Assembly: GCF_021044625.1 (NCBI RefSeq)
Contig: NZ_CP087999.1
Span: 3,617,001-3,681,000 of the forward strand
Source: Geomonas sp. RF6
Lineage (GTDB): Bacteria > Desulfobacterota > Desulfuromonadia > Geobacterales > Geobacteraceae
Direction: 5' to 3'
Length of the DNA: 64,000 nucleotides
The position numbers were made by a program, and so were the translations under genes. The first letter of the stretch is position 1. Each line of letters starts with the position of its first letter. The notes under the pieces were generated by a model. That model was not told the origin of the DNA. It was given only the letters and a program-made list of their open reading frames with translations, and did no database searches. Positions 46,014 through 55,681 of this stretch are shown here, piece after piece.

Positions 46014-46119
46014 CCCCTCCCTTGACGGGAGGGGGACAGGGGGTGGGTGAAGCTGCTATCTGGCTGAAGTGGTGGTACCTTCCCCCCCACCCTGTCCCTC
46101 CCCCGCAAGGGGGGAGGGG
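46014..46119. repeat. Long inverted repeat, G/C-tract type, copy 2
   Basis: Left arm (46014-46047) with cccctcccttgacgggaggg and gacagggggtggg; right arm (46084-46119) with cccccaccctgtccctccc and gcaaggggggagggg. The spacer of about 36 bases is not repeated elsewhere. It is followed by ccggaattcccggatgagcc (46138-46157), the reverse complement of the boundary sequence next to the MITE-like copy at about 21619-21640. Confidence 0.7.
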
Positions 46120-46189
46120 AGGTCCGACCGACTCTCCCCGGAATTCCCGGATGAGCCTCAGGAAAGGAGGGGCAAAAGGGGGTTTTGAA

Positions 46190-48100
46190 ATGGCAGAAGT
46201 ATGGGAAATCTTCCGCGCCGTCATGGCGGATTCACGAAAGAGAAGGCGCGCCGCCATCGCCGGCGACATCGTACTGGTGGCCTTCTCCTATTACCTTGCG
46301 TTCCTGATCCGTTTCGAGATGGAGCTCTCCGCCCGCACACTCTACACCATCCTTTCAAGCTGCCCGGTGGTGATCCTCTGCAGGATGGCGAGCAACTGGT
46401 ACTTCGGCCTGTACCGCGGCGTCTGGCGCTTCGCCAGCATGAACGAGCTCCTTTCCATAATAAAAGCGGCCTCGGCGAGCTCCCTTCTGGTGGTCCTCGT
46501 CTTCTACATGGCGAACGGCTTCGCAGGGTACCCGCGCTCGATTTTTCTCATCGATTGGCTCCTGATCGTCGTCCTCCTCGGGGGGAGCCGCTTCGCGGTC
46601 CGCTTCTGCCGGGAGCTCGCTCCTGTTGCCGGCCGGACCGGGAAGAGGGTCCTCGTGGTCGGGGCGGGGGACGCCGGCGACATCATCGTCCGCGAGATGC
46701 TGAGAAACCGGGAGCTGAGCTACCACCCGGTGGGATTTGTGGACGACGACCCGGCAAAGATAGGCTCCACGGTGCACGGCATAGAGGTACTCGGGGACGT
46801 GGCGAGCCTCGAGACGATCGCGGCTCACATCACCCTCGACGAGATCGTCATCGCCATCCCCACCGCCACCGCGGTCCAGATGGAAAGGATCGGCGCGGCG
46901 TGCGAGCGCTGCGGCGTGCCGTACAAGACGCTGCCGGGGATCGGCGAGATCATCGACGGGAAGATCAGCATCTCCGCCTTGCGGGAGGTGGACTACCACG
47001 ACCTCCTGGGGCGCCCCCACGTCGAGCTCGACGCCGGGGGGATCTCGGAGTACGTCACCGGGCGCACCGTCCTTGTCACCGGCTGTGGCGGTTCCATAGG
47101 GTCGGAGCTCTGCCGCCAGCTCGTACGCTTCTCGCCGCGCCTCCTGGTGCTGGTGGACGCCAGCGAGGAGAACCTCTACTCGCTGCAGATGGATCTGCAG
47201 CACCAGATGAACTTCCACTCGTACCGGCCGTTCCTGTGCAAGGTGCAGAACCACCGGCTGATAAACGAGATCTTCAAGGCGCACCTCCCGGAGGTCGTGT
47301 TCCACGCCGCGGCGTACAAGCACGTCCCCATGATGGAGCTCAATCCCTGGGAGGCGGTATTTAACAATATCGTGGGGAGCCAGGTCGTGATGGAGGCCGC
47401 GGTGCGGCACGGGGCGAAGCGCTTCGTGCTCGTCTCCACCGACAAGGCGGTCCGCCCGACGAACGTCATGGGGGCGAGCAAGAGGGTTACCGAGATGCTC
47501 CTGGAGAGCCACAGCGGCGGCGGCACCCGTCTGGTGGCGGTGCGCTTCGGAAACGTGGTCGGCTCCTCCGGCTCCGTCGTCCCCCTCTTCAGGCGCCAGA
47601 TCGAGCATGGCGGGCCGGTGACCGTGACCCATCCGGAGGTGACCCGCTACTTCATGACCATCAACGAGGCGGCCCAACTCGTCCTCCAGGCAGGGGGGCT
47701 GGGAAACGGCGGTGAGATCTTCGTGCTCGACATGGGGGAGCCGGTGAAGATCCTGGAGATGGCGAAGGAGCTGATCCGCCTCTCAGGGAAGGATCCGGAG
47801 CACGATATCGAGATCGTCCTCACCGGACTCCGCGAGGGGGAGAAGCTCTACGAGGAGTGCATCTGCGAGGGAGAGGACATCGTGCGCACCATGCACCAGA
47901 AGATCCTCGTTTTGGAGAGCACCAGAAACGGCACGAGCTTTTTCAGCAGGCGCCGTCTTGAGAGGCAGGTGGCGCAGCTGCAGGAGGCGGCCATCAGGAT
48001 GGACGGCGGGGCGATCCGCAGGATGCTGCGGGAGATCGTCCCCGAGTACACGCCGCAGGAGGGGACCGTCCTCCCCGAGGCACGGGAGGGACGATGCTAG
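46190..48100 (+). CDS. CapD/WbpM/FlaA1-type NDP-sugar 4,6-dehydratase, membrane-anchored
   Basis: The 636-residue product has four N-terminal TM helices (about 20-140, e.g. IVLVAFSYYLAFLIRF, SLLVVLVFYMANGF). A first Rossmann domain follows (VLVVGAGDAGDIIVREML, about 148-165), then an extended SDR domain from about 285 (VLVTGCGGSIGSELCRQL, AAYKHVPMMELNPWEAV, STDKAVRPTNVMGASKR). That order is typical of UDP-GlcNAc 4,6-dehydratases that supply QuiNAc, FucNAc or bacillosamine precursors. The ATG at 46190 has aaaggggg nearby; that stretch belongs to the repeat just upstream. The next gene overlaps it by 7 bases. Confidence 0.92.
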   Translation: MAEVWEIFRAVMADSRKRRRAAIAGDIVLVAFSYYLAFLIRFEMELSARTLYTILSSCPVVILCRMASNWYFGLYRGVWRFASMNELLSIIKAASASSLLVVLVFYMANGFAGYPRSIFLIDWLLIVVLLGGSRFAVRFCRELAPVAGRTGKRVLVVGAGDAGDIIVREMLRNRELSYHPVGFVDDDPAKIGSTVHGIEVLGDVASLETIAAHITLDEIVIAIPTATAVQMERIGAACERCGVPYKTLPGIGEIIDGKISISALREVDYHDLLGRPHVELDAGGISEYVTGRTVLVTGCGGSIGSELCRQLVRFSPRLLVLVDASEENLYSLQMDLQHQMNFHSYRPFLCKVQNHRLINEIFKAHLPEVVFHAAAYKHVPMMELNPWEAVFNNIVGSQVVMEAAVRHGAKRFVLVSTDKAVRPTNVMGASKRVTEMLLESHSGGGTRLVAVRFGNVVGSSGSVVPLFRRQIEHGGPVTVTHPEVTRYFMTINEAAQLVLQAGGLGNGGEIFVLDMGEPVKILEMAKELIRLSGKDPEHDIEIVLTGLREGEKLYEECICEGEDIVRTMHQKILVLESTRNGTSFFSRRRLERQVAQLQEAAIRMDGGAIRRMLREIVPEYTPQEGTVLPEAREGRC

Positions 48101-49023
48101 GCGCTCCCGGTGTTTTTTCCTCCTTCGCTCTCGGAGTCGTCGCCGCCTTTATCCTGACTCCCGCCGCCGTCCTCCTCGCCAGGAAGAAGGGGCTTTGCGA
48201 CTCCCCCGATGCCGAGGGGCTGAAGATACACCGCGGCGCCATGCCGGTGATCGGCGGGTGTGCGGTATTTCTCGCGCTCGCCGGGGCGCTCCTCCCCCTC
48301 TTCGTGAGGGAGGGGGGGGCGCCGAGGGGGCTCGCGGTCATCGCGGGGTGCGCCCTCTTCCTCGTCGTCCTCGGAGTAGTAGACGACCTGCACGAGCTTT
48401 CCCCCGGGATCCGCTTCCTGGGGCACCTCATGGTGGGGGTCGCCCTCTCCCTTGGCGGGGTAAGGATCGGGAGTCTTCCGGGGGAGGCGCTGAACGTCGC
48501 CTGCACCGTCGTCGTGGTGGTGGGACTCATCAACGCGCTGAACCTCCTCGACGGGATGGACGGCCTCGCCTCCGGCGTCGCGTCCGTCTCCTCCCTCGGG
48601 TTTCTCGGGCTCTTCATGCTCCAGCAGAATCCGTACGGGGTCGTGGCGGCGGCGCTTCTCGGGGCGCTTCTCGGCTTTCTCCCCTACAACGTCCACCCCG
48701 CCCGGATCTTTCTCGGGGACAACGGGAGCACACTCATCGGCTTTCTCCTCGCGGTGCTGGCGATATCCGTCTCTTCCGGGCCTTCCGTGGCACCGCTTTT
48801 CGCTTCCCTTGCCATCGTCTCGGTCCCGGTCTTTGACACCGGGTGGGCCATCGTGCGCAGGGTCCGGGGGGGGCGGAGCCTCTTCATCGGGGACCGGGAG
48901 CACTTCTACGACAGGCTGCTGAGACGGGGACTGACCCAGAGGCAGGTCGCCGCCGTCGGCTACGGGCTTTCCTTCGCAGGGAGCATCGCCGGATGGAGCC
49001 TCTACCTGCTGTGCGCCCCCTAG
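48094..49023 (+). CDS. WecA/MraY-family polyprenyl-phosphate sugar-1-phosphate transferase
   Basis: The 309-residue membrane protein (about ten TMs) carries the family signatures: VVDDLHELSPGIRFLGH (the DDxxD-like loop, about 91-107), NALNLLDGMDGLASGVA (about 149-165), RIFLGDNGSTLIGF (about 204-217) and the cytosolic DREHFYDRLLRRGL near residue 270. It links the first sugar phosphate to undecaprenyl phosphate, and so initiates the repeat unit. It is translationally coupled to the dehydratase gene, which probably makes its substrate. Confidence 0.92.
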   Translation: MLGAPGVFSSFALGVVAAFILTPAAVLLARKKGLCDSPDAEGLKIHRGAMPVIGGCAVFLALAGALLPLFVREGGAPRGLAVIAGCALFLVVLGVVDDLHELSPGIRFLGHLMVGVALSLGGVRIGSLPGEALNVACTVVVVVGLINALNLLDGMDGLASGVASVSSLGFLGLFMLQQNPYGVVAAALLGALLGFLPYNVHPARIFLGDNGSTLIGFLLAVLAISVSSGPSVAPLFASLAIVSVPVFDTGWAIVRRVRGGRSLFIGDREHFYDRLLRRGLTQRQVAAVGYGLSFAGSIAGWSLYLLCAP

Positions 49024-49045
49024 GCGCGCGGCAAAGGAATTGAGA

Positions 49046-50302
49046 ATGGAAAAGGAACTGAAGATACCTCTTTCCTCTCCGGACATAACCGGGAAGGAGA
49101 TCGACGCAGTCGTCCGGGTCCTCCAGACCCCTCACCTGAGCCTCGGGCCGAAGCTTCGGGAATTCGAGGAGGCCTTTGCCGGCTACCTCGGGGTGGAGCA
49201 CGCCGTGGCGGTAAGCAGCGGGACGGCGGCGCTGCACCTCGCCGTGAAGAGCCTGGGGATTGGAGAGAAGGACGCGGTGATCACCACCCCCTTCAGCTTC
49301 ATCTCCTCTGCCAACTGCATCCTCTTCGAGAGGGCGCTCCCGATCTTCGTGGACATCGAGCCGGTCACCTACAACATCGCGCCTGAGCGGGTGGAAGAGT
49401 TCCTGGGGACGGAGTGCGCCACCGAGTGGGGGACCGGCAGGGTGCTGCACAGAAAGAGCGGGCGTCAGGTAAAGGCGATCCTCGCGGTGCACGTTTTCGG
49501 GCACCCCTGCGACATGGAGCGTCTCGCCGCGATCGCCGCGAAATACCGCCTGCACATAATCGAGGACGCCTGCGAAGCGATCGGCGCCGAGTGCCAGGGG
49601 AAAAAGGCGGGGTCCGTGGGGGAGATAGGGATCTTCGCCTTCTACCCGAACAAGCAGATGACCACCGGGGAGGGGGGGATGCTCGTGACCCGTGACCCGG
49701 GGGTGGCGCTCCTTTGCAGGAGCCTCAGAAACCAGGGGCGCGACGCCGGAGGGGGGTGGCTCGCGCACCGCTGGCTCGGCTACAACTACCGCCTGAGCGA
49801 CCTGAACTGCGCACTGGGGATAGCACAGCTGTCGAGGATCGAGGAGATCCTGCGCAAGAGGGACATGGTGGCGAGGCTGTACAACTCCCTCCTGGACGGT
49901 CTGGTGGCCGTCCCCGCAACTGTTCCGGGTGCCGTGCGCAGCTGGTTTGTCTACGTCGTGGCGCTGAAGGGGAGCCCGGAGCCTGACAGGGAGTGGGTGC
50001 TGAAGGAACTGACCCGCCGGGGGATCGGCTGCAGCAACTACTTCCCGCCGATCCACCTGCAGCCCTTCTATCAGCAGAGCTTCGGCTACCGCCCCGGCGA
50101 CTTCCCGATCACTGAAGGGATCGCCAGGCGCACGGTAGCGCTCCCGCTGCACAACCGCCTCACCGCCGACGAGGTCCGGCGCGTGGTGGAGACCCTGCGG
50201 GAAGTGCTGGCCAAATCCCCGGCGCGCCCGGAAGAGCGGAAAGCGGTCCCCGGCGATTGGGGGTTGCGGCGGGCGCCGCTCCAGAGGACGGGAGGGGCGT
50301 GA
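49046..50302 (+). CDS. DegT/DnrJ/EryC1-family PLP aminotransferase
   Basis: The 418-residue product shows SGTAALHLAVKSLGIGEKD, TPFSFISSANCILFE, the PLP-binding VHVFGHPCDME and IIEDACEAIGAE, and the Schiff-base Lys in FAFYPNKQMTTGEGGM (about residue 198). GYNYRLSDLNCALGIAQL and CSNYFPPIHLQPFY follow. It differs clearly from the aminotransferase at 35758. The likely role is amination of the keto-sugar made by the CapD-type enzyme. It has aaagga nine bases upstream and shares one base with the next gene (TGATG). Confidence 0.92.
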   Translation: MEKELKIPLSSPDITGKEIDAVVRVLQTPHLSLGPKLREFEEAFAGYLGVEHAVAVSSGTAALHLAVKSLGIGEKDAVITTPFSFISSANCILFERALPIFVDIEPVTYNIAPERVEEFLGTECATEWGTGRVLHRKSGRQVKAILAVHVFGHPCDMERLAAIAAKYRLHIIEDACEAIGAECQGKKAGSVGEIGIFAFYPNKQMTTGEGGMLVTRDPGVALLCRSLRNQGRDAGGGWLAHRWLGYNYRLSDLNCALGIAQLSRIEEILRKRDMVARLYNSLLDGLVAVPATVPGAVRSWFVYVVALKGSPEPDREWVLKELTRRGIGCSNYFPPIHLQPFYQQSFGYRPGDFPITEGIARRTVALPLHNRLTADEVRRVVETLREVLAKSPARPEERKAVPGDWGLRRAPLQRTGGA

Positions 50303-51447
50303 TGAAGCTTTGCTACATCGCGGACGTGAACAACGTCCACCCGCAGCGGATCGTGCAGCACTTCGCCGCGAGGGGGCACGAGATAGAAGTGGTCTCGGTC
50401 ACTGATCCGGGGGAGAAGGCGCTGAGGGGGATGGAGGGGAGGGGGGTGAAGGTCCACTACGTGGGCCCGCTCGCTACCGGCCGCAAGCTTTCCCTCTCCT
50501 TCGCCTCGGCGCAGCTCGCGGCGCTCAGGAAGACGCGCGGTATCATACGCGCCTTTGCCCCCGACATCGTGCACTGTCTCTACCTGACCGACTGCGGACT
50601 CTACGGCGCCCTGAGCGGATTCCACCCCCTCATGGTCTTTGCCATGGGAAGCGATCTCTACCTCGATCCGGGGCGCAGCCTGCTGCACCGGAGCATCTAC
50701 CGGTACGTGCTGCGCCGCGCGGACCTCATCCACACCGGCTCCGAGCACGCCGCGCAAAAGCTCGCCTGCGACGGCGGGCGCGCAGGCGCGGTGCGCATGC
50801 TGCCGTACGGGACGGATCTGCAGCTCTTCCGCCCGCGTCCCCAGGACCCGGAACTGATGCGGCGACTCGACCTCCTCCCGGAGCAAAAGATCGTCGTCAG
50901 CACCCGCGCCTTGCAGCCGGTGTACAGCGTGGATACCCTCATCCTCGCCATACCCCGGGTGCTGCGGGGGATTCCGGAGGCCCGCTTCGTCGTCGTCGGC
51001 TCCGGGACGCTGAAAGAGGAGCTCGAGGCCCTGGCGAGGGGACTCGGCGTCGCCGGCGCGGTGCGCTTCGTGGGGAACGTGCCGGAGATCGCGCGCTATC
51101 TCAACCTCGCCCACCTCTTCGTCTCCACCTCCCTTTCCGACGTCTTTGCCTGCTCTACCATGGAGGCGATGGCGTGCGGGAAGCCGGTGGCGGTGAGCGA
51201 GATCCCCGGCGTCGGCGAGTGGATCGTCGATCGCTGGAACGGCAGGCTCTTTCCCCCGAGGGGGCACGAGCAGCTGGCGGAGTGCCTGGTGGAGACCCTG
51301 GCGGATCCCCCCGCCATGAAGGCTATGGGGCAATTGAACCGTCGCCTCATGGAGGAGAAGGGGGATCTGCTGGTGGCGATGGAGGAGATGGAAGTGGAGT
51401 ACCGCAGGCTCCTGGTCCCCCTCGCGGGGTGCAGGGGGACAACATGA
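50302..51447 (+). CDS. Glycosyltransferase family 4 (GT-B fold)
   Basis: The 381-residue product has an N-terminal acceptor domain (MKLCYIADVNNVHPQRIVQHF, APDIVHCLYLTDCGLYGAL) and a C-terminal Glycos_transf_1 domain. The latter has VSTRALQPVYSVDTLI, RFVVVGSGTLKEELE and the EX7E-type region STSLSDVFACSTMEAMACGKPVAVSEIPG. It adds a sugar to the lipid-linked intermediate on the cytosolic face. The ribosome-binding site is ggaggggc, and the start overlaps the previous stop. Confidence 0.9.
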   Translation: MKLCYIADVNNVHPQRIVQHFAARGHEIEVVSVTDPGEKALRGMEGRGVKVHYVGPLATGRKLSLSFASAQLAALRKTRGIIRAFAPDIVHCLYLTDCGLYGALSGFHPLMVFAMGSDLYLDPGRSLLHRSIYRYVLRRADLIHTGSEHAAQKLACDGGRAGAVRMLPYGTDLQLFRPRPQDPELMRRLDLLPEQKIVVSTRALQPVYSVDTLILAIPRVLRGIPEARFVVVGSGTLKEELEALARGLGVAGAVRFVGNVPEIARYLNLAHLFVSTSLSDVFACSTMEAMACGKPVAVSEIPGVGEWIVDRWNGRLFPPRGHEQLAECLVETLADPPAMKAMGQLNRRLMEEKGDLLVAMEEMEVEYRRLLVPLAGCRGTT

Positions 51448-52919
51448 GCTATCCTGCCGCACGACCAGCCGAGCGCTTCGGTCTCCCGGCCTGCGCTGCC
51501 ATCGGTATCGCCGTCGGAGCCGCGGCGCTCGCGGCGCTGGAGTTGCAGAAGGACCTCTCCATTTTCACCGTCCTCGTCCTCTTCCTCTTCCCGGCGACCC
51601 TGTGGTGCCCGGACCGGACGCGGGCGCAGATGATCCTGATGATCTTAAGCTTTTGCGTCGGGCGCTCCTTCTACGTTGGCGAGGTCTACGCCGGCCATCA
51701 CGGCGGCTCCCAGGGGCTGGGAGAATTCTTCCTCTCCGACGTCTGGCTCATGCTCCTTCTCGCCTCCTGGGGAACCTCGAAGGGGGATGGCGGAGTGAAG
51801 GGGATAAGCCGGCTCGACTGCGCGGTCCTCGCGCTCCTTCTCTGGTGCCTCGTCTCCGTCGTCGCCGCCGGGGGGACGCTCCTTGGCTTTGCAGACCTCC
51901 TGCGGATCGTGAAGGTGACGCTTCTGTACTTCTACCTGAGCCGCAACCTGCGGGACGAGACGGAGGTGAAGATCGTCTGCTACACACTCTTATTCACCCT
52001 GGCGGCCCAGGCCCTTTCCATCATCTACATGTATCTTGGCGGCACGATGCCCTTCAACCACTTCCAGAACGCCGAGATGGAGGAGGCTGAACTCTTCACC
52101 ATGAGAAGGATCGGCGGCACGCTCGGGATCACCGGCACGGCGGTTTTTTTCGAGCTCATGATCCCGCTGGCGATCTCCTTCATCTTCTTCGCCGCCGGCC
52201 GGGCGCTGACGCTCCTTGCCTGGCCCCTCTTCGTTCTCGGGATGATCTCCGTCGTCTTCACCGCCTCGCGCACCAGTATCGCGGTCCTTTTTCTCGCGGT
52301 GCTGATCCTCTGGCCCTGGGCCTTTCTGAGGGAGCGCGCCAGGCGGGTGCAGCTTCTCTCCTTTGCCGCCGTCTTCCTCGTCCTCATGGCCTTCTTCGCC
52401 TGGATGGCGCTCCCGCGGCTGGAGGCGAGCTACATGAACCATTCGATGGAGGCACGCGGCAGCTACACCGTCATCGCGAAGGAGATCATAGCCGACCGCC
52501 CGGTCTTCGGGGTGGGGCTGAACAGCTTCTACGAGAACGCCCCGCGCTACAGTGGCTTTCGGGGGGCGGTGAGCCAGCTCTACGGGGTGCACAACGTCTA
52601 CCTCTCCTTCGGGGCGGAGACCGGGCTCGCCGGCATCGTCATCCTCGGGTGGATCTTCGTGGAGGCCCTTGTTTTCGCCTTCACCAACCAGAGGAGGGGC
52701 ACCCCCTTTGTCAGGGCGCTGTCGCTCGGGATCGCCGCGGCCCTTTGCGGCTCCTTCCTGATCAGCAGCAACCTGGGAATGGGGTTCAAGTACCTGTACA
52801 CCATCTGGTCCTATCTCTGGCTCTTTCTCGCGCTCCTCGCGGCGATGCACCGGATGGTGAAAAAGGAAGGAAACGCGGCAGGCGGGGGGACGCCGGCAAA
52901 GTGGAGGGAGGGAGCATGA
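51444..52919 (+). CDS. O-antigen ligase/polymerase-like membrane protein (Wzy-type)
   Basis: The 491-residue product has about eleven to twelve TMs and the Wzy_C/O-antigen-ligase signature in the second half: SRTSIAVLFLAVLIL, EARGSYTVIAKEIIADRPVFGVGLNSF and YGVHNVYLSFGAETGLAGIVI, with a large periplasmic loop between. In a Wzx/Wzy-type cluster it is the best candidate polymerase; a ligase role cannot be excluded. It overlaps both neighbours by 4 bases (ATGA). Confidence 0.88.
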   Translation: MSYPAARPAERFGLPACAAIGIAVGAAALAALELQKDLSIFTVLVLFLFPATLWCPDRTRAQMILMILSFCVGRSFYVGEVYAGHHGGSQGLGEFFLSDVWLMLLLASWGTSKGDGGVKGISRLDCAVLALLLWCLVSVVAAGGTLLGFADLLRIVKVTLLYFYLSRNLRDETEVKIVCYTLLFTLAAQALSIIYMYLGGTMPFNHFQNAEMEEAELFTMRRIGGTLGITGTAVFFELMIPLAISFIFFAAGRALTLLAWPLFVLGMISVVFTASRTSIAVLFLAVLILWPWAFLRERARRVQLLSFAAVFLVLMAFFAWMALPRLEASYMNHSMEARGSYTVIAKEIIADRPVFGVGLNSFYENAPRYSGFRGAVSQLYGVHNVYLSFGAETGLAGIVILGWIFVEALVFAFTNQRRGTPFVRALSLGIAAALCGSFLISSNLGMGFKYLYTIWSYLWLFLALLAAMHRMVKKEGNAAGGGTPAKWREGA

Positions 52920-54124
52920 GAATACTTATCTACACCGTCATCAACATGAACGGCGCCCTCGGCTCCCGCGTGAACGTGGAGACCCTGGCGAGGAAGCTCT
53001 CGGCAGAGGGGCACGAGGTGGTCCTCTTTTCCCCCGCCTCGGCTGGAGAGAAGCGCTCCTTCCCCTTTCCCGCGGTGTACCTGAGGCCGGCAGGGGAGGG
53101 GTGGCTGGTGCAGAAGCTCCTCCAGGACGTGCGCGCCGGGGTGGAACTCCTGCGGCTGGTGCGGCGGGGGTGGCGCCCTGACGTCGTCTTCTCCCGCTTC
53201 GGGATAAACACGGTCGTCCTCCCGGTTCTGTGCACGATCTTGCGGATCAGCTACATCGCCGACGTGCACGGCTCCTATGAGCAGACCCTGGTGAACGAGT
53301 GGGGTGTGCCGAAATTCCTCCTCCCCGTCCTCCTTGCGGTGGAGAAGCTGAACTATCTCCTCTCCGACCGGATCATCACCGTGAGCGACGAGCTTTCCCT
53401 GCTCGTTGCGCAGTCCCCCGGGGTGGAGAAGGAGAAGGTGCTGACGATACCAAACGGCATCGATCTGAGCCTCTTCGGCAGCGAGGGGGCCGCCGACCCC
53501 CTCTTCCGGGAGAGGGCGAGGGGGGGGAAGGGGATGGTCTTCGGCTTCGTGGGGATGTTCAACCGCTGGCTCGGGGTGGTGAACATAATCGAGGCCTTCG
53601 CCCTCCTGAAAAAGGAATTCCCGGCCGTCGCCCGCGAGGTGAAGCTTCTGCTGGTCGGGGACGGCGCGGAGCGCGCGACGGTGGAGGAGCTCATCGAGCG
53701 GGAGGGGCTCGGCGACATGGTCTCCCTGACCGGGTGGGTCGAGCACCACGAGGTCCCGAAGTATCTGAGCTGCTTTGACGTCGCGCTCGCCCCGTACACT
53801 TCCGAGCCGGGCACCCGCGGCTGGGGGAGCTCCCTGAAGATCATGGAGTACCTCGCCGCCGGGCGCTGGACCATAGCCTCCGAGATGACGATCGTCTCCC
53901 GCATCATCAGGGAGACCGCCGCCGGCTACATCCTGCCGTGCGCCGAGCCGCGGGCGATCATGGAGGGGGTGCTGCACGCCTGGGAGCATCGCGGGGAACT
54001 GTCGGAGCGGGCCCAGAAGGCGCGCAGCTACATCCGGCTACACCTGAGCTGGGAGGTGCGCATCCGCAAGATCGAGGACGCCATGCGCGCAGCACTGGAA
54101 GAGAAGCCATGTCCCGAAACGTAG
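52916..54124 (+). CDS. Glycosyltransferase family 4 (GT-B fold)
   Basis: The 402-residue product opens with MRILIYTVINMNGALGSR and has YIADVHGSYEQTLVNEWG, IITVSDELSLLVAQSPGVEKEKV, TIPNGIDLSLFG, FGFVGMFNRWLGVVNIIEAF, LLVGDGAERATVEELIE and YTSEPGTRGWGSSLKIMEYLAAG. These make it a canonical GT4 enzyme. It presumably extends the repeat unit. It is coupled to the polymerase gene by an ATGA overlap and overlaps the flippase start by 16 bases. Confidence 0.9.
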   Translation: MRILIYTVINMNGALGSRVNVETLARKLSAEGHEVVLFSPASAGEKRSFPFPAVYLRPAGEGWLVQKLLQDVRAGVELLRLVRRGWRPDVVFSRFGINTVVLPVLCTILRISYIADVHGSYEQTLVNEWGVPKFLLPVLLAVEKLNYLLSDRIITVSDELSLLVAQSPGVEKEKVLTIPNGIDLSLFGSEGAADPLFRERARGGKGMVFGFVGMFNRWLGVVNIIEAFALLKKEFPAVAREVKLLLVGDGAERATVEELIEREGLGDMVSLTGWVEHHEVPKYLSCFDVALAPYTSEPGTRGWGSSLKIMEYLAAGRWTIASEMTIVSRIIRETAAGYILPCAEPRAIMEGVLHAWEHRGELSERAQKARSYIRLHLSWEVRIRKIEDAMRAALEEKPCPET

Positions 54125-55590
54125 CGCAACCGCTCTCGGAGCGCGGCAAGAAGTTCCTCGTCGACGTGAACTGGAGTCTTCTGAGCCTTCTCATGCTGAC
54201 GGCGACGGCGGTCGTTTTGAGGATACTTCTGGCACGCTGGCTCGAGCCGGCGGGGTTCGGGGTGCTGAACATGATGATCAACCTGCAGGGGGTGAGCGCG
54301 ATCGTGGCGGGCTTTGGCATCCCCATGGCCCTCACGAGGTATGTCGCCCGGGGGGAGCGCCCGGGGGAAGAGAGCGTACCTCCGTCGTGCGCGCTCGCGG
54401 GAGCAGCGCTTCTCGGCGCGGTAGCCGGTCTTTCCCTCCAGTTGCTGGCAGAGCCGATCGCGCGGTTGTACCGGATGCCGCAGCTCTCGGGGCTGATCGC
54501 CCTCCTCGGGTGGGGGCTACCGTTCAGCTGCTTCACCGAGACGCTCCTCGGGCTTTTCAACGGGCTGAGAAATATGAGGAGTTATGCCTGCCTTGTCTTT
54601 GTGCGCAGCGCCTCCATGGTCCTTTTCTCCTGGACCCTCGTCATCGCCGGATACGGTGTGGAGGGGGCTGTGTGGGGGATGGTCCTCTCCGCGGGAGCGG
54701 GCGCTCTGTACGGTGGGATCGCGGCGCGCCGGCACCTGGCGGGGGGCCTTTCCCGCTTCTTCCCCGCGATACGCAGACTCTGCCGCTTCGGGAGCAGGAT
54801 CTTCGGCTCCAACGCTGTGAGCGAGCTGGTGAACCGGGCGGACGTGCTCCTCGTCGGCTACTTCCTCTCCGCGAGCCAGGTCGGGGTCTACTCCAGCGCG
54901 GCCTCGATAAGCGCGCTTCTCCTGATCATCCCGAGCGCGATCCAGAAGGTGTCGTACCCGGCGAGCTCCGCCTATTGGGCAGGCAACGACCAGGAGTCGC
55001 TCCAGAGCATGGTGGACAAGGTCATGAAGTACTCCGCGTGCGTGCTCTTCCCCGTGGGGCTCGGGACCCTCTTTTTCGGCAGGGAGATCATAGCGCTCGT
55101 CTTCGGCCGCGCTTACCTCGACGGGTATCTGCCGCTGTGCATACTCCTCGTCCCGCGCGTGCTCGGGGGCTCCACCCTCGTCCCGGTCGGCTCCCTCTTT
55201 TCCGGGATAGGGCGGCCGGAGGTGAGCCTGAAGATCGACTCCTCGATCTGCGTCCTGAACCTCCTGCTGAACGTTTTGCTGATCCCCCGCTTCGGGATCG
55301 CCGGAGCCGCGGCGGCCCTCGCCCTGGCGCAGCTCTGCGGCTACGGCGCTGCGCTCGCCCTGCTGGCGCGGATCGTGCGGATCAGGATCGACTGGAAGTG
55401 GTTCGGCATGGCGGCGGGGGGCGCATGCGCGGCGATCGTTTTCTTTCTCCTGGCGCGCGGCCACCTCGGCCCGCACCTTCTCTGCCTCACGCTCCTTTCG
55501 GGGTACCTGATCTTCGTCTTTAGCGTGCTTCTAAGCCGTGAGGACAAGCGGATCCTCGGCTCCGTCGCTCACTCGATAATTTCCCGCTGA
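54109..55590 (+). CDS. MATE/Wzx-type polysaccharide flippase
   Basis: The 493-residue protein has about fourteen hydrophobic helices. Family marks include LLARWLEPAGFGVLNMMINLQG near the N-terminus, LFNGLRNMRSYACLVFVRS, SNAVSELVNRADVLLVGYFLSASQVGVYSSA (about 237-267) and VGSLFSGIGRPEVSLKIDS. It moves the undecaprenyl-linked repeat unit across the inner membrane. The ATG at 54109 has ggaagag upstream. A 91-bp gap follows, so the next gene may have its own ribosome loading. Confidence 0.9.
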   Translation: MSRNVAQPLSERGKKFLVDVNWSLLSLLMLTATAVVLRILLARWLEPAGFGVLNMMINLQGVSAIVAGFGIPMALTRYVARGERPGEESVPPSCALAGAALLGAVAGLSLQLLAEPIARLYRMPQLSGLIALLGWGLPFSCFTETLLGLFNGLRNMRSYACLVFVRSASMVLFSWTLVIAGYGVEGAVWGMVLSAGAGALYGGIAARRHLAGGLSRFFPAIRRLCRFGSRIFGSNAVSELVNRADVLLVGYFLSASQVGVYSSAASISALLLIIPSAIQKVSYPASSAYWAGNDQESLQSMVDKVMKYSACVLFPVGLGTLFFGREIIALVFGRAYLDGYLPLCILLVPRVLGGSTLVPVGSLFSGIGRPEVSLKIDSSICVLNLLLNVLLIPRFGIAGAAAALALAQLCGYGAALALLARIVRIRIDWKWFGMAAGGACAAIVFFLLARGHLGPHLLCLTLLSGYLIFVFSVLLSREDKRILGSVAHSIISR

Positions 55591-55681
55591 CTCTTGCCCG
55601 GACGAGATCTCGGGCTGCACGAAAGAGCCGAACTTTTTCCACCCACTCCCCCTCCCGAGGGGGGTACCAGAAGGAGAAACC

